Source: a virus. From it: a stretch of DNA of 28,777 nt. Shown here piece after piece: positions 1 to 5,667 of the stretch. Where the stretch lies: positions 1-28,777 of IMG/VR virus record IMGVR_UViG_3300032087_005456. One strand, 5' to 3'. Position numbers and translations under genes: made by a program. Numbering within the stretch: position 1 is the first letter of the stretch; the number at the start of each line of letters is the position of its first letter. The notes below the pieces were generated by a model, which did no database searches, had not been told where the DNA came from, and saw only the letters and a list, made by a program, of their open reading frames with translations.

Positions 1-2
1 AT

Positions 3-110
3 ATAGAAGGTTCCATAAGAAGAATAGAACAAATTTTAATTGGAGGTGCAGGAGCAATAATATTGTTCATGGCAGGCTTAATTGTAACGGTAGTTACATT
101 ACATGGGTAG
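3..110 (+). CDS. C-terminal end of small membrane protein (possible XhlA-like lysis protein), partial
   Basis: Only the last 35 residues are in the window and the start lies upstream. The visible part begins with a charged stretch (IEGSIRRIEQ) and passes into one strong hydrophobic helix (about residues 12-33 of the fragment) ending in TLHG and a TAG stop. A charged or coiled segment followed by a C-terminal membrane anchor resembles XhlA-type phage proteins, which act with a holin at lysis, and the next-but-one gene is holin-like. The resemblance is by eye and the fragment is short. The membrane helix itself is clear; the function is a guess. The stop overlaps the possible ATG of the next gene by 8 bases. 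Confidence 0.5.
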   Translation: MEGSIRRIEQILIGGAGAIILFMAGLIVTVVTLHG

Positions 111-297
111 AATTATGATAGAAGATTACGATAAAAAAGACATAGTGGCTCCAAAAGTCAAGAAAGAGTTTAAGTTACCTGAAGGCTGGTCAATGGTCTT
201 AAAAAGAGGTAAGTGGTGTGTAAGAGGCCTAGACGGGCGTCTACACAAGTTCGCAACTGAAAATGCGGCAAAGCTATATATTGAGGAGATGAGCTGA
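103..297 (+). CDS. Small conserved marine-phage protein, unknown function
   Basis: This 64-residue protein has a charged N-terminus and a conserved-looking core around W29 (LKRGKWCVRGLDGRLHKFAT, residues 33-52) that looks like a small beta-rich domain with one cysteine. I have the impression of similar proteins beside lysis genes of marine phages but cannot name a function. The start is uncertain: ATG at 103 overlaps the upstream stop, ATG at 115 would remove four residues, and neither has a strong Shine-Dalgarno site. The TGA stop shares one base with the ATG of the holin-like gene (TGATG), which suggests translational coupling. No membrane segment or known catalytic motif is visible. Confidence 0.7.
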   Translation: MGRIMIEDYDKKDIVAPKVKKEFKLPEGWSMVLKRGKWCVRGLDGRLHKFATENAAKLYIEEMS

Positions 298-473
298 TGT
301 TAGATTTTTTCCAATGGATACAGGCATGGATTGCCGTAGTTCCAACAATAGTGATGATTGCGTCCTTTATCGCAGCTATCACACCAACCCCAGTTGATGA
401 TGGTTGGATGAAAAAAGTGTACATGGTTATGGACTGGTGTGCATTAAACGTAGGTAAAGCAAAAGATAAATAA
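297..473 (+). CDS. Holin-like small membrane protein
   Basis: This 58-residue protein has one clear hydrophobic helix (about residues 5-30, WIQAWIAVVPTIVMIASFIA), then a TPTPVDD turn and an amphipathic tail ending LNVGKAKDK. Small phage proteins with one helix, a TPTP(V/K)DD turn and an ALN-G-AK tail are common near lysis and packaging genes of marine and other tailed phages, where they are often annotated as holins. A holin would sit in the host inner membrane and time lysis. No endolysin gene is in the window, so the lysis role rests on topology and resemblance. The ATG overlaps the preceding TGA by one base. Confidence 0.6.
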   Translation: MLDFFQWIQAWIAVVPTIVMIASFIAAITPTPVDDGWMKKVYMVMDWCALNVGKAKDK

Positions 474-584
474 ATGAGTTTAAAAAAAGCATTTACAGAA
501 GCTGTTAAGAGAGTTCAGAAAGAAACTGAACTCTCATCAGCAATTAAAAAGAGAATTAAAAACAATAGACGTAAACGTTCATAA
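474..584 (+). CDS. Very small basic protein, unknown
   Basis: A 36-residue reading frame starts at the ATG immediately after the stop of the holin-like gene. The N-terminal half looks like an amphipathic helix (KKAFTEAVKRVQKETELSSA) and the end is strongly basic (KNNRRKRS). It is too short for most gene callers. It is supported by its tight packing (no gap upstream, 2 bases to the next ATG) and by its likeness in composition to the other basic mini-proteins downstream. There is no strong Shine-Dalgarno site, so coupling to the upstream gene is likely. Function unknown; nucleic-acid binding is only suggested by charge. Confidence 0.5.
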   Translation: MSLKKAFTEAVKRVQKETELSSAIKKRIKNNRRKRS

Positions 585-586
585 AA

Positions 587-760
587 ATGACACGCTACGA
601 TATTTGTAGAACTTGTTCTCAGTTTAACAAGACTTGGAAGACTTGCAAAGTGTGCAAGTGCTTTATGCCGATTAAAGTTCTTATACCATCGGCAAAGTGT
701 CCAAAAGGACAATGGGAGAAAATAGATGGCGCTAACGAAAAAACAAATGAAGCTACCTAA
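587..760 (+). CDS. Small zinc-ribbon protein (DUF6171-like)
   Basis: This 57-residue protein has six cysteines: C7-x2-C10, C20-x2-C23-x-C25 and C38 in a CPKGQW motif. The arrangement C..C..F..T..C..C.CFM..K......CP...W matches a family of short phage and bacterial proteins I recall as DUF6171, which look like zinc ribbons. The zinc-binding geometry is visible; the role (perhaps nucleic-acid or protein binding) is unknown. It was found by direct translation and is too short for many callers. Its last 35 bases overlap the next gene (start at 726) in another frame. Confidence 0.65.
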   Translation: MTRYDICRTCSQFNKTWKTCKVCKCFMPIKVLIPSAKCPKGQWEKIDGANEKTNEAT

Positions 761-848
761 AGCATTAAGAGATGCTATTTTAGCTAAGCAAAAAGGCATG
801 CACGGAAAGAAAAAGAAACGTGGGAAGAAAAAACGAAGTCGAGGTTAA
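726..848 (+). CDS. Very small Lys/Arg-rich protein
   Basis: This 40-residue protein begins MALTKKQMKLPKALRDAILA and ends in a tail of almost only Lys, Arg and Gly (KKKKRGKKKRSRG). Seventeen of 40 residues are Lys or Arg against one acidic residue. A strong Shine-Dalgarno site (GGGAG at 714-718, seven bases before the ATG) supports it although it begins inside the zinc-ribbon gene. The LPKALRDAI helix plus basic tail recurs, to my recollection, in small phage proteins of unknown function. Charge suggests DNA or RNA binding, for example with packaged DNA, but this is unproven. It overlaps the next gene by 29 bases. Confidence 0.6.
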   Translation: MALTKKQMKLPKALRDAILAKQKGMHGKKKKRGKKKRSRG

Positions 849-1206
849 TTGGCTACAATACTTTAACAGTATAAAAAAGGTGTGCCCTTGGAGTTATCAA
901 AGTTATCTTGATGGCACAACTAAAATTACAGACTTCAATGAAGACTTTTTGATATTAAACGAACAAAACTTTGAAATATTACCTTGGGAGGTGATCGTAT
1001 ATCTACTGGGTGATGACCTTACGCTTGATGCGATTGATGAGTACGTGGCATTTTTAAATAAATGTCAAGACAAATGTGAATATTTATGGTCTCACCCAAC
1101 CTTTACCAAGGGTGGAAATAATTCCACACCAGTGCCTGTAATTATACAGCAAGATCGAGCTCGATTGATGACGCTAAGAAATGTGACTCCTCAATCAATT
1201 GATTGA
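820..1206 (+). CDS. Conserved hypothetical phage protein
   Basis: This 128-residue protein starts at a GTG inside the previous gene, with a weak GGAAAG (803-808) upstream; no better in-frame start exists. It is mainly acidic and aromatic (NWLQYFNSIKKVCPWSYQSY, residues 10-29) with a hydrophobic middle (EILPWEVIVYLLGDD), in sharp contrast to its basic neighbours. Proteins starting WLxYFxxIxxVCPWS are, I believe, conserved among marine phages, but I know no assigned function. It has no membrane helix, signal peptide or known catalytic motif. Ten bases separate it from the virion-type gene downstream, so the two may be co-expressed. Confidence 0.75.
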   Translation: MGRKNEVEVNWLQYFNSIKKVCPWSYQSYLDGTTKITDFNEDFLILNEQNFEILPWEVIVYLLGDDLTLDAIDEYVAFLNKCQDKCEYLWSHPTFTKGGNNSTPVPVIIQQDRARLMTLRNVTPQSID

Positions 1207-1216
1207 GGAAAAAGAA

Positions 1217-1981
1217 ATGAGAAGAAATAGTTTTAACACAGACAATTTTTTGAATATAGCAAGAGGAGAAGTAGGAGATACTTCTCATATTCATAAATTT
1301 GGTAGAAATCCAAACATAGGAAACGCACCAGAAACAATTTGGATGTATGGCGGTAAATATCAATACCTTGCTGTTGGAGCAGCAAGTACTCTATATGCGT
1401 ATAGTGCAAACCCAGAAGATTCAGCAGCTGGAGACGGTGCGCGAACCATAACGATTCTGGGATTAGATAACAACTTTAATGAAATAGAAGAAACAGTTAC
1501 TGTAGGTGGAGCGGCGACAACTTTAGAGTTTTTAAGAGTTTATCGTGCCTTCGTTGCTACTGCAGGTTCTACCAATACAAACGAAGGGAATGTTTTAATT
1601 TCTACTGCTTCAGGCGGTGGTGGAACAGTTCTTGCAGATATTGGAACTGTTGGAACTGGAACAACATTTGGTTTAGGTCAAACACAGCTTGCTCTTTATA
1701 CAATTCCTGCTGGAAAAACTGGGTATCTTATAACTTGGAATATTGGGGTGGCTCCAGCGAATAATAAAGCAACTGTGCTTTTAAAATCAAGAGAACTTAA
1801 TGGCGACGGGCCATTTAGAACAAAAGATATTGTAGATTTAGTGGGTGGAAATCATCATCAAAATTATTCAATTCCACTCAGGTTTCCAGAAAAAACTGAT
1901 ATTGAAGTAGTAGCATCTGGAGATACAAGTTCGATTATATCATCTTCATTTGATATTATATTGCTTGAGAACCCTGCATAA
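1217..1981 (+). CDS. Probable virion structural protein (marine-phage beta-rich family)
   Basis: The protein has 254 residues from the ATG at 1217; an in-frame TTG at 1199 was rejected because GAGGA at 1205-1209 is well placed for the ATG. It is beta-rich and Gly/Thr-rich, with YGGKYQYLAVGAASTLYAYS, a GARTITILGLD stretch, an EYLRVYRAF-like motif (LEFLRVYRAFVATAG) and LALYTIPAGKTGYLITW. I associate this set of motifs with structural proteins seen repeatedly in marine podo-, sipho- and myoviruses, sometimes found in virions. It may be a capsid decoration or tail-associated protein. Its position, well upstream of the head genes and among small basic proteins, is unusual. The structural role is inferred from family resemblance, not from a catalytic motif. 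Confidence 0.7.
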   Translation: MRRNSFNTDNFLNIARGEVGDTSHIHKFGRNPNIGNAPETIWMYGGKYQYLAVGAASTLYAYSANPEDSAAGDGARTITILGLDNNFNEIEETVTVGGAATTLEFLRVYRAFVATAGSTNTNEGNVLISTASGGGGTVLADIGTVGTGTTFGLGQTQLALYTIPAGKTGYLITWNIGVAPANNKATVLLKSRELNGDGPFRTKDIVDLVGGNHHQNYSIPLRFPEKTDIEVVASGDTSSIISSSFDIILLENPA

Positions 1982-1991
1982 GGAACATATA

Positions 1992-2168
1992 ATGCCATAC
2001 GTAGTAAGAGGATCAACAGTTTACAAAAGAAACGGTAAAAAATTAACAAAAAAAGCAAAAGCAAAGAGTAAAGCTAGTGCAGGTCGTATGTTAAGATTAT
2101 TAAATGCGATAGAGTTTGGAGGCTTCATGCCAAATGGCCGTAAAAAGAAAAAGAAGAACAGGCGTTAA
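1992..2168 (+). CDS. Small Lys/Arg-rich phage protein (MPYVVRGSTVYKR type)
   Basis: This 58-residue protein starts at ATG 1992 with AAGGA at 1980-1984. A short N-terminal motif (MPYVVRGSTVYKRNGKKL) precedes a helix-prone basic region and a GRKKKKKNRR tail. About one third of residues are Lys or Arg and only one is acidic. The V-GxxVYKK-G-K opening resembles small phage proteins of the type MxxxGxCVYKKDTGKKVG, which have no known function. Earlier in-frame starts are unnecessary given the Shine-Dalgarno position. Its last 35 bases overlap the next gene in a different frame, so its poly-Lys tail is encoded by DNA that also encodes the neighbour's basic N-terminus. Confidence 0.7.
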   Translation: MPYVVRGSTVYKRNGKKLTKKAKAKSKASAGRMLRLLNAIEFGGFMPNGRKKKKKNRR

Positions 2169-2430
2169 AAGAAGATCACTTAGCGCAAGTGTACAAGCAA
2201 CACTCAAAAGAAAAGCAAAAAATAGTAGATTTACTTATGGCCAGCTTGCAAGAGTGTATAGACGAGGACAAGGAGCTTTCTTAAGTTCAGGTTCTAGACC
2301 AGGAGTGTCTATGAGTCAGTGGGCTTTTGGAAGAGTAAATTCTTTTATCAGAGGTGGACATTCACAAGATAATGACATCAAAAGAAAGAAGACAACAAGG
2401 AAAAGACGTGGCACGAAAAAGAAAAGGTAG
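2134..2430 (+). CDS. Basic conserved phage protein with SSGSRPG motif
   Basis: A 98-residue protein from ATG 2134, preceded by GGAGG at 2118-2122 (11-base spacing). It has three parts: a basic N-terminus (MAVKRKRRTGVKRRS), a central domain (YGQLARVYRRGQGAFLSSGS then RPGVSMSQWAFGRVNSFIRG) and a basic tail (KRKKTTRKRRGTKKKR). 31 residues are Lys or Arg and two acidic. The central GxGAFxSSGSRPGxxxxxWAxxRVNSFxxGG pattern is a conserved phage domain of unknown function; I recall it as DUF5824 but cannot verify the number. The gene overlaps its neighbours at both ends (35 bases upstream; 23 bases with the GTG start proposed for the next gene). Nucleic-acid binding is plausible from charge. Confidence 0.75.
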   Translation: MAVKRKRRTGVKRRSLSASVQATLKRKAKNSRFTYGQLARVYRRGQGAFLSSGSRPGVSMSQWAFGRVNSFIRGGHSQDNDIKRKKTTRKRRGTKKKR

Positions 2431-2602
2431 TAGAAGACAAGTTGCTTATAGCAAACATGGTGTACCTAGAAAGTATGATATGGGAAGTGCTACACTTGCA
2501 AGAGTTATAAAAAAGATTGCTCAACTTTACAAAGAAGGAAAAAGAGTACCTAAAAAATTAATTGACCAAAGAATTAGACTTGGTAAAAGAAAAAGAAAAT
2601 GA
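2408..2602 (+). CDS. Small basic phage protein, unknown
   Basis: I place the start at GTG 2408 because AAGGA (2397-2401) lies six bases upstream and the product then begins MARKRKGSRRQ like its neighbours. An in-frame ATG at 2372 would add 12 residues. The 64-residue product has a basic N-terminus, a YSKHGVPRKYDMGSATLARV middle, a helix (IKKIAQLYKEGKRVPKKLID) and the tail RLGKRKRK. No known domain is evident to me. It overlaps the previous gene by 23 bases and its TGA overlaps the next ATG (ATGA). It belongs to the run of Lys/Arg-rich mini-proteins; a DNA-binding or virion-associated role is only inferred. Confidence 0.7.
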   Translation: MARKRKGSRRQVAYSKHGVPRKYDMGSATLARVIKKIAQLYKEGKRVPKKLIDQRIRLGKRKRK

Positions 2603-2880
2603 GAAAATTATTTTTATTATTAATCTGTGGTTTTGCACTAGAAGCACACCACAATACTATACACCCAGAAATAGAAATGGCAGCACATAACAAAGCAAAA
2701 CACAAAGTCTTTAGAGCAAATAAAGATGTTTATAGAACAATGGCTCAAGCGCGTAAAAGAGCAAGAGCGTTGGGATTAAGAGGCATACACTCACATGGAA
2801 GAGGTTCCGAGAAGAGATTTATGCCAGGTAGCACTCACCAAGCATATGTGAGAGCAGTAAAAAGGAAGAAAAATGGCTAG
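2599..2880 (+). CDS. Basic phage protein with signal-peptide-like leader
   Basis: The 93-residue frame starts at ATG 2599 overlapping the previous TGA. Residues 1-16 (MRKLFLLLICGFALEA) look like a short secretion signal or membrane leader. From M27 (ATG 2677) the protein is basic, with AQARKRARALGLRGIHSHGR and a FMPGSTHQAYVRA motif. The second part matches a pattern I have seen in phage proteins (A..RA..LG..G.HSHG.G...FMPG.TH..Y). The start is ambiguous: 2599 has coupling (ATGA) but little Shine-Dalgarno, and 2677 also has only a weak site. Two products, a leadered one of 93 and a cytoplasmic one of 67 residues, are possible. Function unknown. Confidence 0.7.
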   Translation: MRKLFLLLICGFALEAHHNTIHPEIEMAAHNKAKHKVFRANKDVYRTMAQARKRARALGLRGIHSHGRGSEKRFMPGSTHQAYVRAVKRKKNG

Positions 2881-3124
2881 AACAGGCGGTTTTCTAAGCG
2901 GACCTACAGGTGTTCATAATACACAAAAAATTCGTAAACATACTCTTCAACGAGGAGTTACACGAGATATGAATGCAGCTGCAGGAGCTTTAGTAAATAC
3001 AAAAAATCCAAACAGTGTTGAAGCATTTAGATATGGTTCAAGACCAAAAGCAATCGGACCAAGATTTGGTAAAACAGCAAATCCACCAAGAGCAAAATTT
3101 CCAGGAAGAAGAAGGAGAAGATAG
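2873..3124 (+). CDS. Small basic Gly/Arg-rich protein, unknown
   Basis: This 83-residue protein starts at ATG 2873 with AAGGAAG at 2862-2868, inside the last codons of the previous gene. It begins MARTGGFLSGPTGVHNTQKI, has few acidic residues, many Gly, Pro, Asn and Arg, and ends PGRRRRR. The composition suggests a poorly structured, nucleic-acid-binding or assembly-associated peptide. No domain recognised. The TAG stop shares its G with the GTG start of the following gene (TAGTG), a stop/start overlap. Confidence 0.65.
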   Translation: MARTGGFLSGPTGVHNTQKIRKHTLQRGVTRDMNAAAGALVNTKNPNSVEAFRYGSRPKAIGPRFGKTANPPRAKFPGRRRRR

Positions 3125-3366
3125 TGAGGGGTTTCATTAAAGACGGTAAACTTTTTGTAATAGAAAAAGATGGACATACTGATGTTCAATCTGCAAGAAG
3201 AAAATGTGAAAACATTATGAGAAAGTGTCAAATGATACTTGATAATTTACCAGAAGGAGAAACTTCACTACCTACCTGGTGGACAGATAAAATAGCAATC
3301 GCTGAGTATGAAATTGCATCAGGAGCAGACTACTTAGCAGGCGGACTATCCGAACAGGAAGAATAA
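3124..3366 (+). CDS. Small conserved phage protein with LPTWWTDKI motif
   Basis: This 80-residue protein starts at GTG 3124; AAGGAG at 3112-3117, six bases upstream, makes the start convincing. Unlike its neighbours it is near neutral to acidic. It has an N-terminal segment (IKDGKLFVIEKDG), a helix with two cysteines (SARRKCENIMRKCQMILDNL) and the C-terminal motif LPTWWTDKIAIAEYEIASGA followed by DYL. A similar LPxWWxxKIxxAxxYIxxxxxYL end recurs in small phage proteins and in C-termini of some phage structural or scaffold-like proteins. Function unknown. The TAA stop and next ATG overlap by one base. Confidence 0.75.
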   Translation: MRGFIKDGKLFVIEKDGHTDVQSARRKCENIMRKCQMILDNLPEGETSLPTWWTDKIAIAEYEIASGADYLAGGLSEQEE

Positions 3367-3707
3367 TGGCACTATCAAAAGCGGAAAGAGCAAGACTACG
3401 AAGAGCAGGTCTTACTCGATTAAACAAACCAAAGATGACTCCAAAGCATCGAACAAAGAAAGCAATCGTTGCTACAAGAGTCGGAGGTAAAGTTAAAATA
3501 ATCCGCTTTGGTGCACAAGGCATGGGACATAATTATAGTCCTGAAGCCAGAAGAAGTTTCAAAGCAAGACACGCAAAAAATATTGCTAGAGGAAAATCTT
3601 CACCAGCATACTGGGCGAATAAATTTTTATGGGCAGGAAAAGGAGGTTCCAAAAAGATGCCTCCTAAGTCACAGAAATTTGTTCGTGGAATTAAAAGGAG
3701 AAGTTAA
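3366..3707 (+). CDS. Basic conserved phage protein (FKARHAKNIARG...AYWANK family)
   Basis: This 113-residue protein starts at ATG 3366 in a TAATG overlap with AGGAAG just upstream. Order of features: MALSKAERARLRRAGLTRLN, a TPKHRTKKAIVA segment, a beta hairpin (GGKVKIIRFGAQGMGHN), then SFKARHAKNIARGKSSPAYW and ANKFLWAG, and a basic tail GIKRRS. The signature LSKxExxRLRRAGLxRxNxPKxTPKHxTKxxxV...IRFGxQG...FKARHxxNIxxGKxSxAYWAN is a widespread phage domain without known function. It is one of the most recognisable members of the basic cluster. A role in packaged DNA or terminase handling is conceivable because it lies two genes upstream of terminase, but this is unproven. Confidence 0.8.
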   Translation: MALSKAERARLRRAGLTRLNKPKMTPKHRTKKAIVATRVGGKVKIIRFGAQGMGHNYSPEARRSFKARHAKNIARGKSSPAYWANKFLWAGKGGSKKMPPKSQKFVRGIKRRS

Positions 3708-3928
3708 TGAAATTTCAAAAGAATACTAGAGATATATGGATTGAAACACTTTGTGAAAAGAGTGAAAAAATTTTAGTTTATCTAACTGAGAAAAAAGAAC
3801 TTAGCAATAGAGAGCAAGAACTGCAGGATTTATGCGCAGGCTTCATATACTTACATGGATTATGTGAAGATAGAGAATTTTTAAAAGAACCTGATACTGA
3901 ACTATTTGAAAACGTAACAATACACTAA
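3707..3928 (+). CDS. Small acidic protein upstream of terminase, unknown
   Basis: This 73-residue protein starts at ATG 3707 (TAATG overlap, AAGGAG a few bases upstream). It is helical and acidic: WIETLCEKSEKILVYLTEKK, then SNREQELQDLCAGFIYLHGL, ending FLKEPDTELFENVTIH. It ends in a TAATG overlap with the large terminase gene. Small terminase subunits normally lie in this position, but they are usually larger, oligomeric and carry an N-terminal helix-turn-helix, which I cannot see here. It could be a reduced small terminase or simply a coupled hypothetical protein. No clear small terminase is present elsewhere in the window. Confidence 0.7.
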   Translation: MKFQKNTRDIWIETLCEKSEKILVYLTEKKELSNREQELQDLCAGFIYLHGLCEDREFLKEPDTELFENVTIH

Positions 3929-5226
3929 TGATAGACATTTCAAGAAAGGACATCTTGTCCGACTCACTAATGGAATTTGATGAATCACGATTCATTAAAC
4001 TTCCAATCGAAGGTTATCTAGACCTACTAGGTATCGAACCTAATTCTTCACAAAAAGGTATTATTAATGGATTGAACAATCCTAAATATCGTTTTATTTG
4101 TGCCGCAGTTTCACGAAGACAAGGCAAAACTTACATCGCAAATATACTTGGACAGTTGGTATCTCTAGTACCAAACTCTCATATATTATTGATGTCACCA
4201 AACTATTCACTATCGCAAATCTCATTTGATTTGCAAAGGCAATTAATTAAACATTTTGATTTAGAGGTAATAAGAGACAATGCAAAAGATAAAGTTATTG
4301 AACTTTCAAATAATTCTACAATTCGTATGGGGTCGGTTAACCAAGTCGACTCAGTGGTGGGTCGATCTTATGATCTCATCATATTCGATGAAGCAGCCCT
4401 TGTTGACGGCAAAGATGCTTTCAACGTTGCCTTACGTCCGACACTAGACAAACAAAACTCAAAAGCACTTTTTATTTCTACACCTCGTGGTAGAAATAAT
4501 TGGTTTGCTGAATTTTGGCACAGAGGGTTCAGCAGTGAGTATCCAGAGTGGGCTTCCATTCGTGCAACCTATCACGAAAATCCACGACTTTCAGAAAGTG
4601 ACATAGCAGAAGCAAAAAAGACTATGTCAGAAGCAGAATTTAATCAAGAATATATGGCAGACTTTAATGTGTTTGAAGGTCAGGTATGGGCATTTAATCA
4701 TGAAGAATGTGTAGAAGATTTATCAGAACTTGAAATAAGAAAAATGGATATTTTTGCTGGAATGGACGTTGGTTACAAAGACCCAACAGCTTTCTGTGTT
4801 ATAGGATATAGTTGGGAAGAAGAGAAATACTACTTACTCGATGAATATTTAGATAGTGAAAGAACAACAGAACAACATGCAGTAGAAATACGAAAACTTA
4901 TTGAGAAGTGGGATATTGACTATATTTATATTGATTCAGCAGCTCAACAAACTAGATATGACTTTGCTCAAAACTATGAGATTAGTACTCTCAACGCTAA
5001 AAAGTCTGTACTAGATGGAATTGGACATGTTGGAGGAATTATTGACAATAATAGACTCATAGTCGATGCAAAATGTACAGAGTCATTAATGGCATTAGAC
5101 CAGTATCAATGGGACCCAAATCCGAATCTACTTAAAGAAAAACCAAAACACAATTCTGCCTCACACATGGCTGATGCGCTCAGATATGCTCTTTACTCAT
5201 TTGAGACTAGCATGACTACGTTTTAA
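3928..5226 (+). CDS. terL: Terminase large subunit (packaging ATPase and nuclease)
   Basis: This 432-residue protein is the DNA packaging motor and headful or site nuclease. The ATPase half shows a Walker A-type motif SRRQGKT (62-68), Walker B YDLIIFDE (148-155) with catalytic E155, and the coupling motif FISTPRG (182-188). The RNase H-like nuclease half shows D280 in GMDVGYKD, D336 in YIYIDSAA and D416 in ASHMADALRYAL, the usual three metal-binding acids. The length is typical. The ATG overlaps the preceding stop by one base. Packaging would dock this protein on the portal encoded two genes downstream. A sigma70-like promoter lies just after the stop, separating it from the head unit. Confidence 0.95.
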   Translation: MIDISRKDILSDSLMEFDESRFIKLPIEGYLDLLGIEPNSSQKGIINGLNNPKYRFICAAVSRRQGKTYIANILGQLVSLVPNSHILLMSPNYSLSQISFDLQRQLIKHFDLEVIRDNAKDKVIELSNNSTIRMGSVNQVDSVVGRSYDLIIFDEAALVDGKDAFNVALRPTLDKQNSKALFISTPRGRNNWFAEFWHRGFSSEYPEWASIRATYHENPRLSESDIAEAKKTMSEAEFNQEYMADFNVFEGQVWAFNHEECVEDLSELEIRKMDIFAGMDVGYKDPTAFCVIGYSWEEEKYYLLDEYLDSERTTEQHAVEIRKLIEKWDIDYIYIDSAAQQTRYDFAQNYEISTLNAKKSVLDGIGHVGGIIDNNRLIVDAKCTESLMALDQYQWDPNPNLLKEKPKHNSASHMADALRYALYSFETSMTTF

Positions 5227-5248
5227 CGAGACCTAGAAAAAATAATGC

Positions 5249-5277
5249 TTGACTTTATCTCCAACTTCTGCTACAAT
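5249..5277 (+). promoter_or_regulatory. Strong sigma70-type promoter with extended -10
   Basis: TTGACT at 5249-5254, a 17-base spacer, and TACAAT at 5272-5277. TG at 5269-5270 (TGCTACAAT) gives an extended -10. Each hexamer differs from consensus at one base. It lies in the largest intergenic gap of the window (about 70 bases). Transcription would start near 5284, leaving only about a dozen bases before the HNH ATG at 5296. It probably drives HNH, portal, the small HTH-like gene and protease/capsid as far as the terminator at 9199-9226. Confidence 0.75.
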
Positions 5278-5295
5278 TAGAACATAAGAATAGAA

Positions 5296-5667
5296 ATGAC
5301 ACTAAAGAGAGACTTAGTAAAATACGTGAGAGACAAAGCAAAGTCTGCGTACAAGAAAGAGTCTGCCTGTCACATTTGTGGTTCTACTGATGAATTAGAT
5401 TTTCATCATTACTACGGACTTACCGAACTACTTGAAAAATGGATAGCAGATAACAAATTAGAAATAAATGATGAAGAAAGCATACTAAGTTTACGAGAAT
5501 CATTTATTAATGAATACAAAGAACAAATATACACTAAAACAGTGACACTTTGCCATAAACATCATTTAAGATTGCACTCAATCTATGGCAAACGACCAAA
5601 GTTAATAACTGCTGAAAAACAGCAAAGATGGGTAGAGAAACAAAGAGACAAATATGGCATGGTATGA
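5296..5667 (+). CDS. HNH-type endonuclease-like protein
   Basis: This 123-residue protein has a zinc-binding HNH frame: C25-x2-C28 (CHICGS), HH at 37-38 (LDFHHYYGL), and C86-H-K-H-H with H94 (TLCHKHHLRLHS). A helical insert of about 45 residues (ELLEKWIADNK to NEYKEQIYTK) separates the two halves. Single HNH proteins next to terminase and portal are common in HK97-like phages, where they support specific DNA cleavage during packaging. Similar proteins can also be stand-alone homing nucleases. Position between terminase and portal favours the packaging role. The start codon has only a weak upstream A/G stretch and a very short leader from the promoter at 5249-5277. It overlaps the portal gene by 14 bases. 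Confidence 0.85.
   Translation: MTLKRDLVKYVRDKAKSAYKKESACHICGSTDELDFHHYYGLTELLEKWIADNKLEINDEESILSLRESFINEYKEQIYTKTVTLCHKHHLRLHSIYGKRPKLITAEKQQRWVEKQRDKYGMV

Noticed and set aside
170-799. Antisense frames at 170-424 and 515-799
   Set aside because: They overlap several small + strand genes that have better starts, motifs and tight packing; the minus-strand proteins show no recognisable features.
1199-1216. TTG start at 1199 for the virion-type protein
   Set aside because: GAGGA at 1205-1209 is correctly spaced for ATG 1217; the extra six residues have no support.
2041-2062. A-rich run with a possible A AAA AAA slippery site in the 1992 gene
   Set aside because: No extended -1 frame product or downstream structure is evident; runs of A are frequent in these Lys-rich genes.
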